A DNA stretch of 8,311 nt from Clostridiales bacterium (GTDB lineage: Bacteria > Bacillota > Clostridia > Lachnospirales > Lachnospiraceae): the NCBI GenBank assembly GCA_015655565.1, contig JAATEU010000510.1:1-8311 (forward strand). Direction: 5' to 3'. Below, piece by piece: positions 1-5,430 of this stretch (its first letter is position 1; the number at the start of each line of letters is the position of its first letter). A program made the translations under genes and the position numbers. The notes beneath the pieces were generated by a model. That model did no database searches. It saw only the letters and a list, made by a program, of their open reading frames with translations, and was not told where the DNA came from.

Positions 1-46
1 ATAACTCTTCAATTAATTTGCTGATCTGACTGCTGTAATAATTCAT
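1..46 (-). CDS. recR: Recombination protein RecR, N-terminus only (cut by window edge)
   Basis: The first 15 residues are visible and read MNYYSSQISKLIEEL, which matches the conserved start of clostridial RecR just before its helix-hairpin-helix. The ATG (46-44) has a strong Shine-Dalgarno GGAGAGG at 54-60 with a 7-base spacer, so the start is secure. RecR is a ring-forming DNA-binding protein that works with RecO (and RecF) to load RecA at gaps and stalled forks. In most Firmicutes recR follows ybaB in the dnaX operon. Here the nearest ybaB is about 3.3 kb away, and recR appears to have its own promoter. The identification rests on a short stretch plus the presence of dnaX and ybaB on the same strand. 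Confidence 0.82.
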   Translation of the reverse strand, partial: MNYYSSQISKLIEEL

Positions 47-73
47 TTGTTTACCTCTCCTTTATCAGATATT

Positions 74-102
74 ATCATACTTTATAATACTTTGAATTTC
101 AA
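74..102 (-). promoter_or_regulatory. Predicted sigma-A promoter for recR
   Basis: On the minus strand, -35 TTGAAA (97-102) and -10 TATGAT (74-79) are separated by exactly 17 bases. The start of transcription would be about 20 bases upstream of the recR ribosome binding site. This is a prediction from consensus match only. It fits recR being cut off from the dnaX-ybaB transcript. Confidence 0.5.
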
Positions 103-171
103 GCATTTTTAGTGTTCTTACTTTATCTTCTTTTATAAAATTGATGTATAAATGATGTCATTTAACTAAGG

Positions 172-203
172 AAAAAAGGACTGAGTCTATTAACCTTAGT
201 CCT
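172..203 (-). terminator. Predicted rho-independent terminator upstream of recR
   Basis: Arms 177-185 and 195-203 form a 9-base stem around a 9-base loop; on the minus strand one A-C mismatch interrupts it. It is followed on the minus strand by six T (172-177). It would stop leftward transcripts arriving from the PRD-regulator remnant before they reach the recR promoter. The stem pairs slightly better as plus-strand RNA (G-U instead of A-C) but there the tail is not U-rich. Confidence 0.5.
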
Positions 204-326
204 ATAAAATAAATCTGCTGTTTTTAATATTTTCAGATTATTTTGTATACGGTAGTACATAAGAATATAAATTGAAGTATTATTGTTAATCTAATTCTGC
301 ACCATTTGTTGCAATCACTAACAGTT

Positions 327-494
327 TTAACTTCCCGCTCCGGAGGAGCATACCAGCAGGATTGTTTTTACGATTCTTGCCCTTTGCCGCTTCAGGGAAA
401 GCGCCAGGGCCAAGACAATATGACCAATTTCATCTTCCTCAAATTCCTTTTGATAACGCTGCTTAATAACAACGCTGGCCTGAATGCTCAGGGT
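327..494 (-). pseudogene. Remnant of a PRD-type transcription regulator: end of PRD2 and start of EIIB-like domain
   Basis: An open minus-strand stretch of 55 codons without a start codon. It reads like the second half of a PTS regulation domain (FEEDEIGHIVLALALSLKRQ) followed by the beginning of an EIIB-like domain with the loop VCSSGAGS. This is the layout of LicR/MtlR-type regulators, which control sugar operons and are phosphorylated by the PTS. The frame is closed by a TGA at 495-497 upstream and a TAA at 327-329, just after the EIIB loop. A one-base shift restores a few hydrophobic residues, suggesting a frameshift. Nothing resembling the remaining EIIB or EIIA domains follows. No ribosome binding site is present. 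The family call comes from motif resemblance; function is lost. Confidence 0.6.
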
Positions 495-497
495 TCA

Positions 498-599
498 AAA
501 AGAAGCAACGGAAATATCAATAAATACGCGATAGACGGACACAGACAGGGTATCCGTCTTTGGTGTCAACATCAAAAAGAAATCCTAATAAAATTATAA
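498..599. other. Unassigned junction sequence with a small hairpin
   Basis: This stretch between the PRD remnant and the TetR promoter shows no recognisable gene on either strand. It contains a 7-base inverted repeat, AGACGGA (533-539) and TCCGTCT (553-559), with a 13-base loop. Low-quality open frames on both strands lack ribosome binding sites. It may mark the left edge of the inserted cargo. Confidence 0.35.
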
Positions 600-628
600 T
601 TGACAATCATTGCAAAAAGGGATATAAT
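600..628 (+). promoter_or_regulatory. Consensus sigma-A promoter of the tetR unit
   Basis: A perfect -35 TTGACA (600-605) and a perfect -10 TATAAT (623-628) lie exactly 17 bases apart. The -10 box overlaps the left end of the operator palindrome by two bases, so a bound repressor would block RNA polymerase directly. A promoter this strong usually needs tight repression. Confidence 0.8.
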
Positions 629-664
629 TTGTATGACTAAAAAATAAGTTTTAGTCATACAAAT
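627..664. promoter_or_regulatory. Probable TetR operator: perfect 16-base palindrome
   Basis: ATTTGTATGACTAAAA (627-642) is mirrored without mismatch at 649-664 around a 6-base centre. It starts inside the -10 box and covers the expected transcription start. Its position directly ahead of a tetR-type gene fits autorepression, the usual TetR-family arrangement. Because transcription would start near 635, only part of the palindrome would be in the RNA, which favours a DNA operator over an RNA hairpin. Binding by the neighbouring TetR protein is inferred. Confidence 0.72.
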
Positions 665-685
665 CAAAAAAGGAATGGTATCACC

Positions 686-1258
686 TTGCCAAAATTTGTT
701 GAGAATGAAAAAATATATATCCAAAATAAACTAATTGAACAAGGGGAAAAACTGTTTTCTGTACACGGCATAAAAAAGGTTACAGTAGACGATCTTGTAA
801 AAGCCGCAGGTATTGCCAAAGGGTCATTCTATGTTTTTTACAAAACAAAAGAAAGTCTATATTTGGAAATTATAGACGAGGTTCAAAGGCGAATGTATAC
901 GGAAATGGAACAGTTTCTTAATAAGAACAAGAAACTATCTCCAAAGGATTTGACAAGTACCGCATTTTATCGGTTAGCTGAAAGCATTAAGCAGTATTCT
1001 GTTTTAATGCAACTTAATACTGATACGATTGATTATTTGTACCGTAAACTTCCGAATGAGATAATTGAAAAATATCAAAAGATAGATACACGATTTATTG
1101 AAAAACTGATGGAGCATGGTGTTAATTTTAAGTATTCACCTGATATTGTGGTACAGGTGTTTCATGCTATTTTTGTTGTACAGCAAACGGACTCTGTTAA
1201 TAATCAGTCTATTATAGAAATACTTGTTAATGGAGCAATATGTGAAATGATGGATTAG
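686..1258 (+). CDS. TetR/AcrR-family transcriptional regulator
   Basis: A 190-residue protein of normal TetR-family length. The N-terminal helix-turn-helix spans about residues 12-60, with the family signature around TVDDLVKAAGIAKGSFYVFY (33-52) and KTKESLY. The C-terminal two thirds is all-alpha and variable, as expected for the ligand and dimer domain; the ligand cannot be read from sequence. The start is TTG at 686, with AAGGA at 670-674 and an 11-base spacer; no in-frame ATG lies upstream, and the ATG at 675 opens another frame with an early stop. The gene sits behind a consensus promoter overlapped by a perfect palindrome, so it very likely represses itself. TetR genes of this type usually adjoin an efflux pump or enzyme. 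Here only a small zinc-ribbon gene follows on the same strand, so the original target may be lost, lie elsewhere, or be that small gene. Confidence 0.88.
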   Translation: MPKFVENEKIYIQNKLIEQGEKLFSVHGIKKVTVDDLVKAAGIAKGSFYVFYKTKESLYLEIIDEVQRRMYTEMEQFLNKNKKLSPKDLTSTAFYRLAESIKQYSVLMQLNTDTIDYLYRKLPNEIIEKYQKIDTRFIEKLMEHGVNFKYSPDIVVQVFHAIFVVQQTDSVNNQSIIEILVNGAICEMMD

Positions 1259-1320
1259 AGAATATATAAGTGTGTTGAAATAAAAGCAATTATTATATTA
1301 CCAGTTGGGAGGTCAAAGTT

Positions 1321-1497
1321 TTGTTAAGAGAATATTGTCCAAGCTGTCAAATGCTTCAAAATATGAATATGTCTTGCTTCGAGAGTATAGAAAATGAAAA
1401 AGAAGATTGTAAAGTAAAAGTCACTGTAAAGAATTATCAATGTGCTATATGTCATTCGTTTGTAAAAAGCGAAGAAACAAAGGAACCTGCTAAATAA
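1321..1497 (+). CDS. Small zinc-ribbon-like protein, 58 residues, function unknown
   Basis: The start is TTG at 1321, with GGGAGG at 1307-1312 and an 8-base spacer, so translation is well supported although no ATG is used. The protein has two cysteine knuckles, C6-P-S-C9 and C41-A-I-C44 (followed by H45), about 31 residues apart. This is the layout of a small zinc ribbon. C19 and C30 lie between them. The rest is acidic and lysine-rich, with the middle EKEDCKVKVTVKNYQCAICHS forming the likely beta hairpin before the second knuckle. It lies 62 bases after tetR on the same strand and is probably co-transcribed with it from the operator-controlled promoter. I recall similar uncharacterised small proteins in Clostridia but do not know a function; metal sensing or nucleic-acid binding would be guesses. 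Confidence 0.68.
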   Translation: MLREYCPSCQMLQNMNMSCFESIENEKEDCKVKVTVKNYQCAICHSFVKSEETKEPAK

Positions 1498-1602
1498 TGG
1501 TGCAATGAAGATATATTCGTGGAAATCACAGAAGAAATGCTGGGAAGCGCAACCCAATCGGTCAAGGCCGCGCTGAAAAAGCTGAAAGGCTTTAAGATAT
1601 AG
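1498..1602 (+). pseudogene. C-terminal gene scrap, family not identified
   Basis: Directly after the stop of the zinc-ribbon gene, and in the same frame, is an open stretch of 34 codons ending at TAG 1600-1602. Its end, from about GTG 1519, reads VEITEEMLGSATQSVKAALK followed by KLKGFKI. This looks like a natural amphipathic helical C-terminus rather than random sequence. There is no ribosome binding site or ATG for a sensible start, and a terminator follows at 1618-1655. The simplest view is the 3' end of a deleted gene joined here. A readthrough extension of the zinc-ribbon protein is possible but less likely. I cannot name the family. Confidence 0.35.
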
Positions 1603-1969
1603 CGGTACTTGAAACGCGCTGCCGTTTCTGCGTGTAGTGGATTGGCAGTTTTTTTGCAGCTGCGGGGAAATGGGATTGCGAAAGCAAGACTGTTTCCGGC
1701 AGGAATATGAAAATGAAATATCGCTTTTTATGAGCGCTGTTCTTCATATCATTAAACTTATAGACCGCCATACTAGCCAAAAGCATCGGAACAGTTCCGA
1801 AAGCAAGCCATATAAACGCCAGCTCTTTATAAGCAAAGGGGATCATAGTCATGGGAAAGACAGCTTCGTTTGGGCCGAAAAGACTGATGATACTTAAAGT
1901 TAAAGCGACAGCTGAACCAATGGCATATATAGTGTTAGAAATAAGCCTGACAGTTTTTGTTCCATTCAT
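1592..1969 (-). CDS. Small integral membrane protein with a truncated or replaced C-terminus
   Basis: From the ATG at 1969 (GGGGGG at 1975-1980, 5-base spacer) the frame gives 125 residues. Two hydrophobic segments are clear: about residues 9-31 (TIYAIGSAVALTLSIISLF) and 48-70 (ELAFIWLAFGTVPMLLASMA). A third begins at about 83 (RYFIFIFLP) and then stops abruptly. The last 35 residues are polar, lysine-rich and unlike a membrane protein. They are read from sequence that on the other strand forms a terminator hairpin and overlap the plus-strand scrap ending at 1602. This suggests the original 3' end was lost at a deletion or insertion junction near 1690-1700. The gene lies 65 bases downstream of the hydrolase gene and is probably in the same transcript. 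Function unknown; it may no longer work. Confidence 0.55.
   Translation of the reverse strand: MNGTKTVRLISNTIYAIGSAVALTLSIISLFGPNEAVFPMTMIPFAYKELAFIWLAFGTVPMLLASMAVYKFNDMKNSAHKKRYFIFIFLPETVLLSQSHFPAAAKKLPIHYTQKRQRVSSTAIS
1618..1655 (+). terminator. Predicted rho-independent terminator of the tetR unit
   Basis: GCTGCC (1618-1623) pairs with GGCAGT (1644-1649; five Watson-Crick pairs plus one G-U) and is followed by a T run to 1655. A second short hairpin, GAAACG (1611-1616) with CGTTTC (1623-1628), uses or encloses the left arm of the terminator stem, so the two cannot form together. The loop of 20 bases is long and the stem short, so strength is uncertain. Confidence 0.5.
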
Positions 1970-2034
1970 ACATTCCCCCCAACAATGGTTGTTAGCCATT
2001 AATCAAATTGGAATTTGTCGTCCTCAGAGTATGC

Positions 2035-2802
2035 TCATTCATCGTCGACTGGGCTTAAATATTCAATGATATCCTTTGCAAATTTCTGTGGATACATCAT
2101 GCAATATTCACCGTGGTCCAATCCGGATAATTCCCTAAATTCCGTTTGAGGATATATCTTTTTTACATAGTCGATATCCCACATACTAGCTTTCTTTTCT
2201 TTCTCGCCATACCAATACGCTATGGCAGTTTGAATAACCGGAATGGGAGCTGGCATGGTATAGTTATTACAGGAATCGAATACCCGCCAGACCGTTTTGC
2301 TGCTCATGTGCCTCATAGTGCGGTACATATGATTAATGCCCTCTTTTGTATATTTTTCGGGCGGGAATGCCATCGCTAATACTTTTTGGCTGCTGCGTCC
2401 AAGCTGTATCATCAGATAATCCCGAACAGCGATAAAGCGCGTGAGCAGGTATGGCAATGAATATGGTGTAATGCCTGCGTCAATGATGGTCTTATTGACA
2501 GGAATGCGATTATTGGCAAGAAACCGTATGGCCAGACTTCCACCCATAGACAGTCCGTATAATCCAAATATTTTTTCATATTTACATTCAAGCAGCCATT
2601 TTTCTATTTCTTCAGTAATTTTCTCAATACTGGTAAAATCTTCTGTGGTTTCTAAATCATGTCCGGGTAGTGCGGGAATCACCACGTGAAAATACTGTGA
2701 CAATTGTTCAATGCCTTCTTTATACATGTCCCAAGTCATGCAGGAACCGTGAAACATCAGCAAAATATCAGAATGACTTGTTCCAAATTCATGGATGTGC
2801 AT
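2035..2802 (-). CDS. Alpha/beta hydrolase (serine hydrolase)
   Basis: A cytoplasmic alpha/beta-hydrolase-fold protein of 255 residues with no signal peptide. The fold's landmarks appear in order: oxyanion segment HGSCMTW (about 18-24), the nucleophile elbow GLSMGG with Ser85, and the late histidine in GLDHGE (His230). The catalytic acid would come after the strand ending in WYGEKE (about 197-202), where most family members have Asp; here Glu200 or Glu202 would serve. The substrate cannot be told; small esters or acylated metabolites are typical. I chose the ATG at 2802 because AGGAG (2812-2816) lies 9 bases before it. The ATG at 2811 is directly next to the AGGAG, which is too close, and would add three residues. 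A promoter at 2890-2918 probably drives it together with the membrane-protein gene downstream. Confidence 0.82.
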   Translation of the reverse strand: MHIHEFGTSHSDILLMFHGSCMTWDMYKEGIEQLSQYFHVVIPALPGHDLETTEDFTSIEKITEEIEKWLLECKYEKIFGLYGLSMGGSLAIRFLANNRIPVNKTIIDAGITPYSLPYLLTRFIAVRDYLMIQLGRSSQKVLAMAFPPEKYTKEGINHMYRTMRHMSSKTVWRVFDSCNNYTMPAPIPVIQTAIAYWYGEKEKKASMWDIDYVKKIYPQTEFRELSGLDHGEYCMMYPQKFAKDIIEYLSPVDDE

Positions 2803-2877
2803 ACCTTTCATCTCCTATTAAAAAAACTAATGATCTGTAGTTCAAATTCCTGTTTATCTGCATGTTATAAACCGCAA

Positions 2878-3156
2878 TTATTGTTTTCTATTATACAACA
2901 TTTTCCTCAATTTCACAATCATTGCAATATGAATATGGATAATCAGATTTTGCAGTGCTACATCAAAGATTTTATAAGTTTCATATTCTAAACACTCCAT
3001 AATGAAATATAAAATATCCTTCAGTTCTGTCTGCATCTCACTGCCGCCGCAGAATAAATTCCGCATATTTTTCATTTCAACATATTCCGCGATGCACAGC
3101 CTGGTATTAATTTCTGCCGCAAAACTCTCTGCCGCTTGAAATTTGTCCTCAGAACA
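2878..3156 (-). pseudogene. Remnant of a PRD-type transcription regulator: PRD1 region
   Basis: An open minus-strand stretch of 92 codons bounded upstream by two TAA codons (3157-3162), without a good start or ribosome binding site. The segment ELKDILYFIMECLEYETYKI, then FDVALQNLIIHIHIAM, matches the pattern of a PTS regulation domain, whose hallmark is a helix like NLxIHIxIA. After this the frame is lost. Shifting by one base gives IEENVV, and another frame around 2826-2864 gives HADKQEFELQIIS, both typical of PRD linkers, so several frameshifts have accumulated. The N-terminal helix-turn-helix domains of such regulators are missing. It lies on the same strand as, and in the correct order relative to, the PRD2-EIIB remnant at 327-494; the two are probably one gene split by the cargo between them. 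The family call is by motif resemblance. Confidence 0.55.
2890..2918 (-). promoter_or_regulatory. Predicted promoter of the hydrolase gene, inside the PRD remnant
   Basis: On the minus strand, -35 TTGTGA (2913-2918) and a perfect -10 TATAAT (2890-2895) are 17 bases apart. Transcription would start near 2883, giving a leader of about 80 bases before the hydrolase ATG at 2802. It lies within the decayed PRD1 reading frame, so it would have arisen by decay or been recruited after insertion. Confidence 0.5.
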
Positions 3157-3233
3157 TTATTATTTAAACCCTCATTACCGATTTTTTCATATACAAAATG
3201 GTAATATATTTCTTTTTTTAGTAAAATCAAGTA

Positions 3234-3273
3234 AATAAAGCAGCAGAAATGGGATAGTTCCCAAAACTGCTGC
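3234..3273 (-). terminator. Predicted terminator of the dnaX-ybaB transcript
   Basis: A two-part stem: outer GCAGCAG/CTGCTGC (3240-3246 with 3267-3273), a symmetric 3+3 internal loop, inner TGGGA/TCCCA (3250-3254 with 3259-3263) and a 4-base loop. On the minus strand it is followed by the T-rich tail TTTATTTA. It lies about 85 bases past the ybaB stop. It would end the dnaX-ybaB message before the PRD remnant and recR. Confidence 0.7.
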
Positions 3274-3357
3274 CTTACCGGTACAATATATTCTTTTTCA
3301 TGTGAAAATAATGTCAAGTCTCTTTTTAGTCAAACCAATTATCATCCGCATTCATTT

Positions 3358-3717
3358 TTAGAAAGGAAATCCCCCGCCGCCGAGTCCCCCTAAGCCTCCG
3401 GTTACTGAACTCATGACAGCCTGGGACTCCTCTTCCATCTTCCGGAAAGCTTCATTAACTGCTGCCATAATCAAGTCCTGCAGCATTTCGACATCCTCCG
3501 GATCGACTACTTCCTTTGATAAAATTACGGAAGTAATCTCCTTCTTACCGGATACCTTTACCGTAACCGCACCGCCCCCCACAGAAGCTTCCCATTCCTT
3601 TTCTTCTATTTCCTTGGTCTTTTCTTCCATCTGCTTTTGCATTCTTTGAGCCTGTTTCATTAAGTTATTCATGTTGCCGGGCATTGCTCCTCCCGGAAAT
3701 CCTCCACGTTTTGCCAT
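3358..3717 (-). CDS. ybaB: YbaB/EbfC nucleoid-associated protein
   Basis: A 119-residue protein of normal YbaB/EbfC length. It binds DNA as a dimer and helps organise the nucleoid; its gene is usually between dnaX and recR. The sequence shows the Gly-rich start [10 protein letters not shown], the Met/Gln-rich helix around [16 protein letters not shown], the core [20 protein letters not shown], the helix [20 protein letters not shown] and a Gly-rich tail. The ATG at 3717 is preferred: AAGGAG lies 8 bases upstream. A TTG at 3735 would add six residues but has no ribosome binding site of its own. The start is 20 bases after the dnaX stop, so the two are co-transcribed and possibly translationally coupled. 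recR, its usual next gene, is displaced. Confidence 0.93.
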   Translation of the reverse strand: MAKRGGFPGGAMPGNMNNLMKQAQRMQKQMEEKTKEIEEKEWEASVGGGAVTVKVSGKKEITSVILSKEVVDPEDVEMLQDLIMAAVNEAFRKMEEESQAVMSSVTGGLGGLGGGGFPF

Positions 3718-3737
3718 TATTATTTCTCCTTCCAATT

Positions 3738-5303
3738 TTAATCTTCGTATTCAATTGTAATATTTTTTATTATTTTTGTTAAATCAGGAATGTCCTCTAT
3801 GGATTCCTTCCCCTGGATTAACAGCTTTGTCTGGACTTCCACCTCTTTATTGATAATCTTTGCAATAACATCCTTTAATTCTTTCATATGGATATCCTGG
3901 GAAATTAATTCTTTATCCATTGATTCGGTGAACACTAATAAAAGAGTATTATTATTTCCAATACTCGGCTTGGCATTTACTAAGGAAGCTTTTGTTAAGA
4001 GTGATGTACCTGCAACTATATTGTTCCAATTTTTTGCCACCTCTTTCAGGTCCTCTGACATGGCTTTAGGCAGAATTAACGGTTTTTTTTTCTCATTTTC
4101 CGGTTTGGGATCCGCATTTACGGCAGTTATACCTGGTATAGTCACCATTCCATTTTCCAGCTTGTTTTCGATTAATTTGAGGCGGTTTATGATATCTTCA
4201 TAATTGGTCTCCATCTGCGGCCTGCATAACTTAATGAATGCCACTTCAACCATAACCCTCTTCTGGGATGCATATTTAATCTGATTGGATAAATCGGAAA
4301 ATATCCGGATATACCGTATTAAGGTTTCCATATCAATCTGTCCGGCCTGCTGTTTTAAAACAGCCAGGTTATCTGTTGAAACTTCAATTACCTCTAAAGT
4401 TTCCTCCGAGGTCTTTACTAAAAGCAGGTTTCTTAAATACCAGGTAAAATCAACCGTAAATTGGATTAATTCCTTACCTGCAATAATCAGTTCTTCCAGC
4501 AATCTCATGGAACCTGCCACGTCATTTTTAAGGATTGCGGAAAGCAGCCGTGCAAATACTTCAATATCAACAGCTCCCAATACTTCCAGTACTTTATCAA
4601 AGGTAAGCTTTTGTCCAAAATAAAATGCAATACACTGGTCTAACAGGCTTAAGGCATCACGCATGGAACCGTCACCCATTCTGCCTATATACCGTACCGC
4701 CTTTTCTTCCGCATCCACTCCCTCCTGCTGCATTAAGTCCGTCAGCCTTGCCGCTATGGTATCTATGGCAATCCTTTTAAAATCATACCTCTGACAGCGG
4801 GATAAAATAGTAATGGGAATTTTATGTGCTTCCGTGGTTGCCAAAATAAATATAACATAGGAGGGAGGTTCTTCCAGGGTTTTAAGCAGGGCATTAAAGG
4901 CTCCGGCGGACAGCATATGAACCTCATCAATAATATATACCTTATATCTGCCTTCCGTAGGAGAATAACGTACCTCATCTACAATTTCACGGATATTATC
5001 CACACCATTATTGGAGGCAGCATCTATTTCAATCACATTCATTGATGTCTGGCTGTTGATTGATTTGCACATGGAACATTCATTACAGGGATTGCCATCT
5101 GCCGGATGCTCACAGTTTACTGTCTTTGCTAAAATTTTAGCTATTGTGGTTTTACCCGTTCCCCTTGTTCCGCAAAACAAATAGGCATGGCCTATTCTGT
5201 CTGATTTTATCTGATTTTTCAAGGTTGTTACGATGTGATCCTGTCCTTTTACATCATTAAAATCGGTTGGTCTGAATTTCCTGTAAAGAGCAGTGTATGA
5301 CAT
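3738..5303 (-). CDS. dnaX: DNA polymerase III subunit tau/gamma
   Basis: Encodes the clamp-loader ATPase that opens the beta sliding clamp and, as tau, couples the polymerase to the helicase. The 521 residues show the family landmarks in order: RKFRP near the start, Walker [10 protein letters not shown] (45-53), a four-cysteine zinc module (C64, C73, C76, C79), Walker B with D126-E127 (VYIIDEVH), the sensor-1 segment ATTEAHKIP (155-163) and the SRC motif with arginine finger R169. Domain III follows to about residue 370. The tau-specific tail of about 120 residues is short, as in other Clostridia. The ATG at 5303 has AAGGAAG 7 bases upstream. The gene has its own consensus promoter at 5383-5411 and is followed 20 bases later by ybaB. 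A run of nine A encodes K405-K407 at the start of the tail and may allow a shorter gamma form (see separate entry). Confidence 0.97.
   Translation of the reverse strand: MSYTALYRKFRPTDFNDVKGQDHIVTTLKNQIKSDRIGHAYLFCGTRGTGKTTIAKILAKTVNCEHPADGNPCNECSMCKSINSQTSMNVIEIDAASNNGVDNIREIVDEVRYSPTEGRYKVYIIDEVHMLSAGAFNALLKTLEEPPSYVIFILATTEAHKIPITILSRCQRYDFKRIAIDTIAARLTDLMQQEGVDAEEKAVRYIGRMGDGSMRDALSLLDQCIAFYFGQKLTFDKVLEVLGAVDIEVFARLLSAILKNDVAGSMRLLEELIIAGKELIQFTVDFTWYLRNLLLVKTSEETLEVIEVSTDNLAVLKQQAGQIDMETLIRYIRIFSDLSNQIKYASQKRVMVEVAFIKLCRPQMETNYEDIINRLKLIENKLENGMVTIPGITAVNADPKPENEKKKPLILPKAMSEDLKEVAKNWNNIVAGTSLLTKASLVNAKPSIGNNNTLLLVFTESMDKELISQDIHMKELKDVIAKIINKEVEVQTKLLIQGKESIEDIPDLTKIIKNITIEYED
4083..4091 (-). 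other. A9 slippery run in dnaX: candidate site for gamma-subunit production
   Basis: The coding strand has nine consecutive A forming three AAA lysine codons (K405-K407). Loss of one A gives KKNR then TAA; gain of one A gives KKKTVNSA then TAA. Either slip would therefore end the protein at about 408 or 412 residues, retaining the ATPase and collar domains but not the tau tail. Thermus thermophilus dnaX makes gamma by transcriptional slippage on a run of nine A in a similar place. No strong internal Shine-Dalgarno or downstream stem typical of E. coli ribosomal frameshifting was seen. That slippage occurs here is inferred. Confidence 0.5.
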
Positions 5304-5382
5304 GCTTGCACTTCCTTTTATTTACATGATCCGTATTTTGTGCCTTATTTTATATGGCTTTATTTATCTTACATTCGTTTTT

Positions 5383-5411
5383 ATTTTACCAATACCAGAA
5401 CGGATTGTCAA
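5383..5411 (-). promoter_or_regulatory. Consensus sigma-A promoter for dnaX-ybaB
   Basis: On the minus strand, a perfect -35 TTGACA (5406-5411) and -10 TAAAAT (5383-5388) are 17 bases apart, in the 127-base gap between niaR and dnaX. The leader to the dnaX ATG would be about 75 bases. No clear terminator separates niaR from this promoter, so readthrough from niaR is also possible. Confidence 0.7.
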
Positions 5412-5430
5412 AAGATTTATAAATACTGTA

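Noticed and set aside
172..203. Riboswitch or leader RNA ahead of a plus-strand gene
   Set aside because: A single short hairpin with no conserved core and no plus-strand gene close downstream; a minus-strand terminator fits better.
306..599. Plus-strand frame of 97 codons
   Set aside because: It has no ribosome binding site or promoter, and it lies opposite the PRD2-EIIB remnant, whose motif is clear on the minus strand.
1324..1557. Minus-strand frame of 77 codons, hydrophobic and Phe-rich
   Set aside because: It is the antisense of the zinc-ribbon gene, whose Lys/Glu codons give Phe/Leu in reverse; there is no ribosome binding site.
498..2825. Composite transposon or integrative element
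   Set aside because: No transposase, integrase, terminal inverted repeats or target duplication could be found by eye; the segment is treated as inserted DNA of unknown mechanism.
3072..3317. Minus-strand frame of 81 codons between ybaB and the PRD remnant
   Set aside because: It reads straight through the ybaB terminator hairpin, lacks a ribosome binding site and overlaps the PRD1 fragment in another frame.
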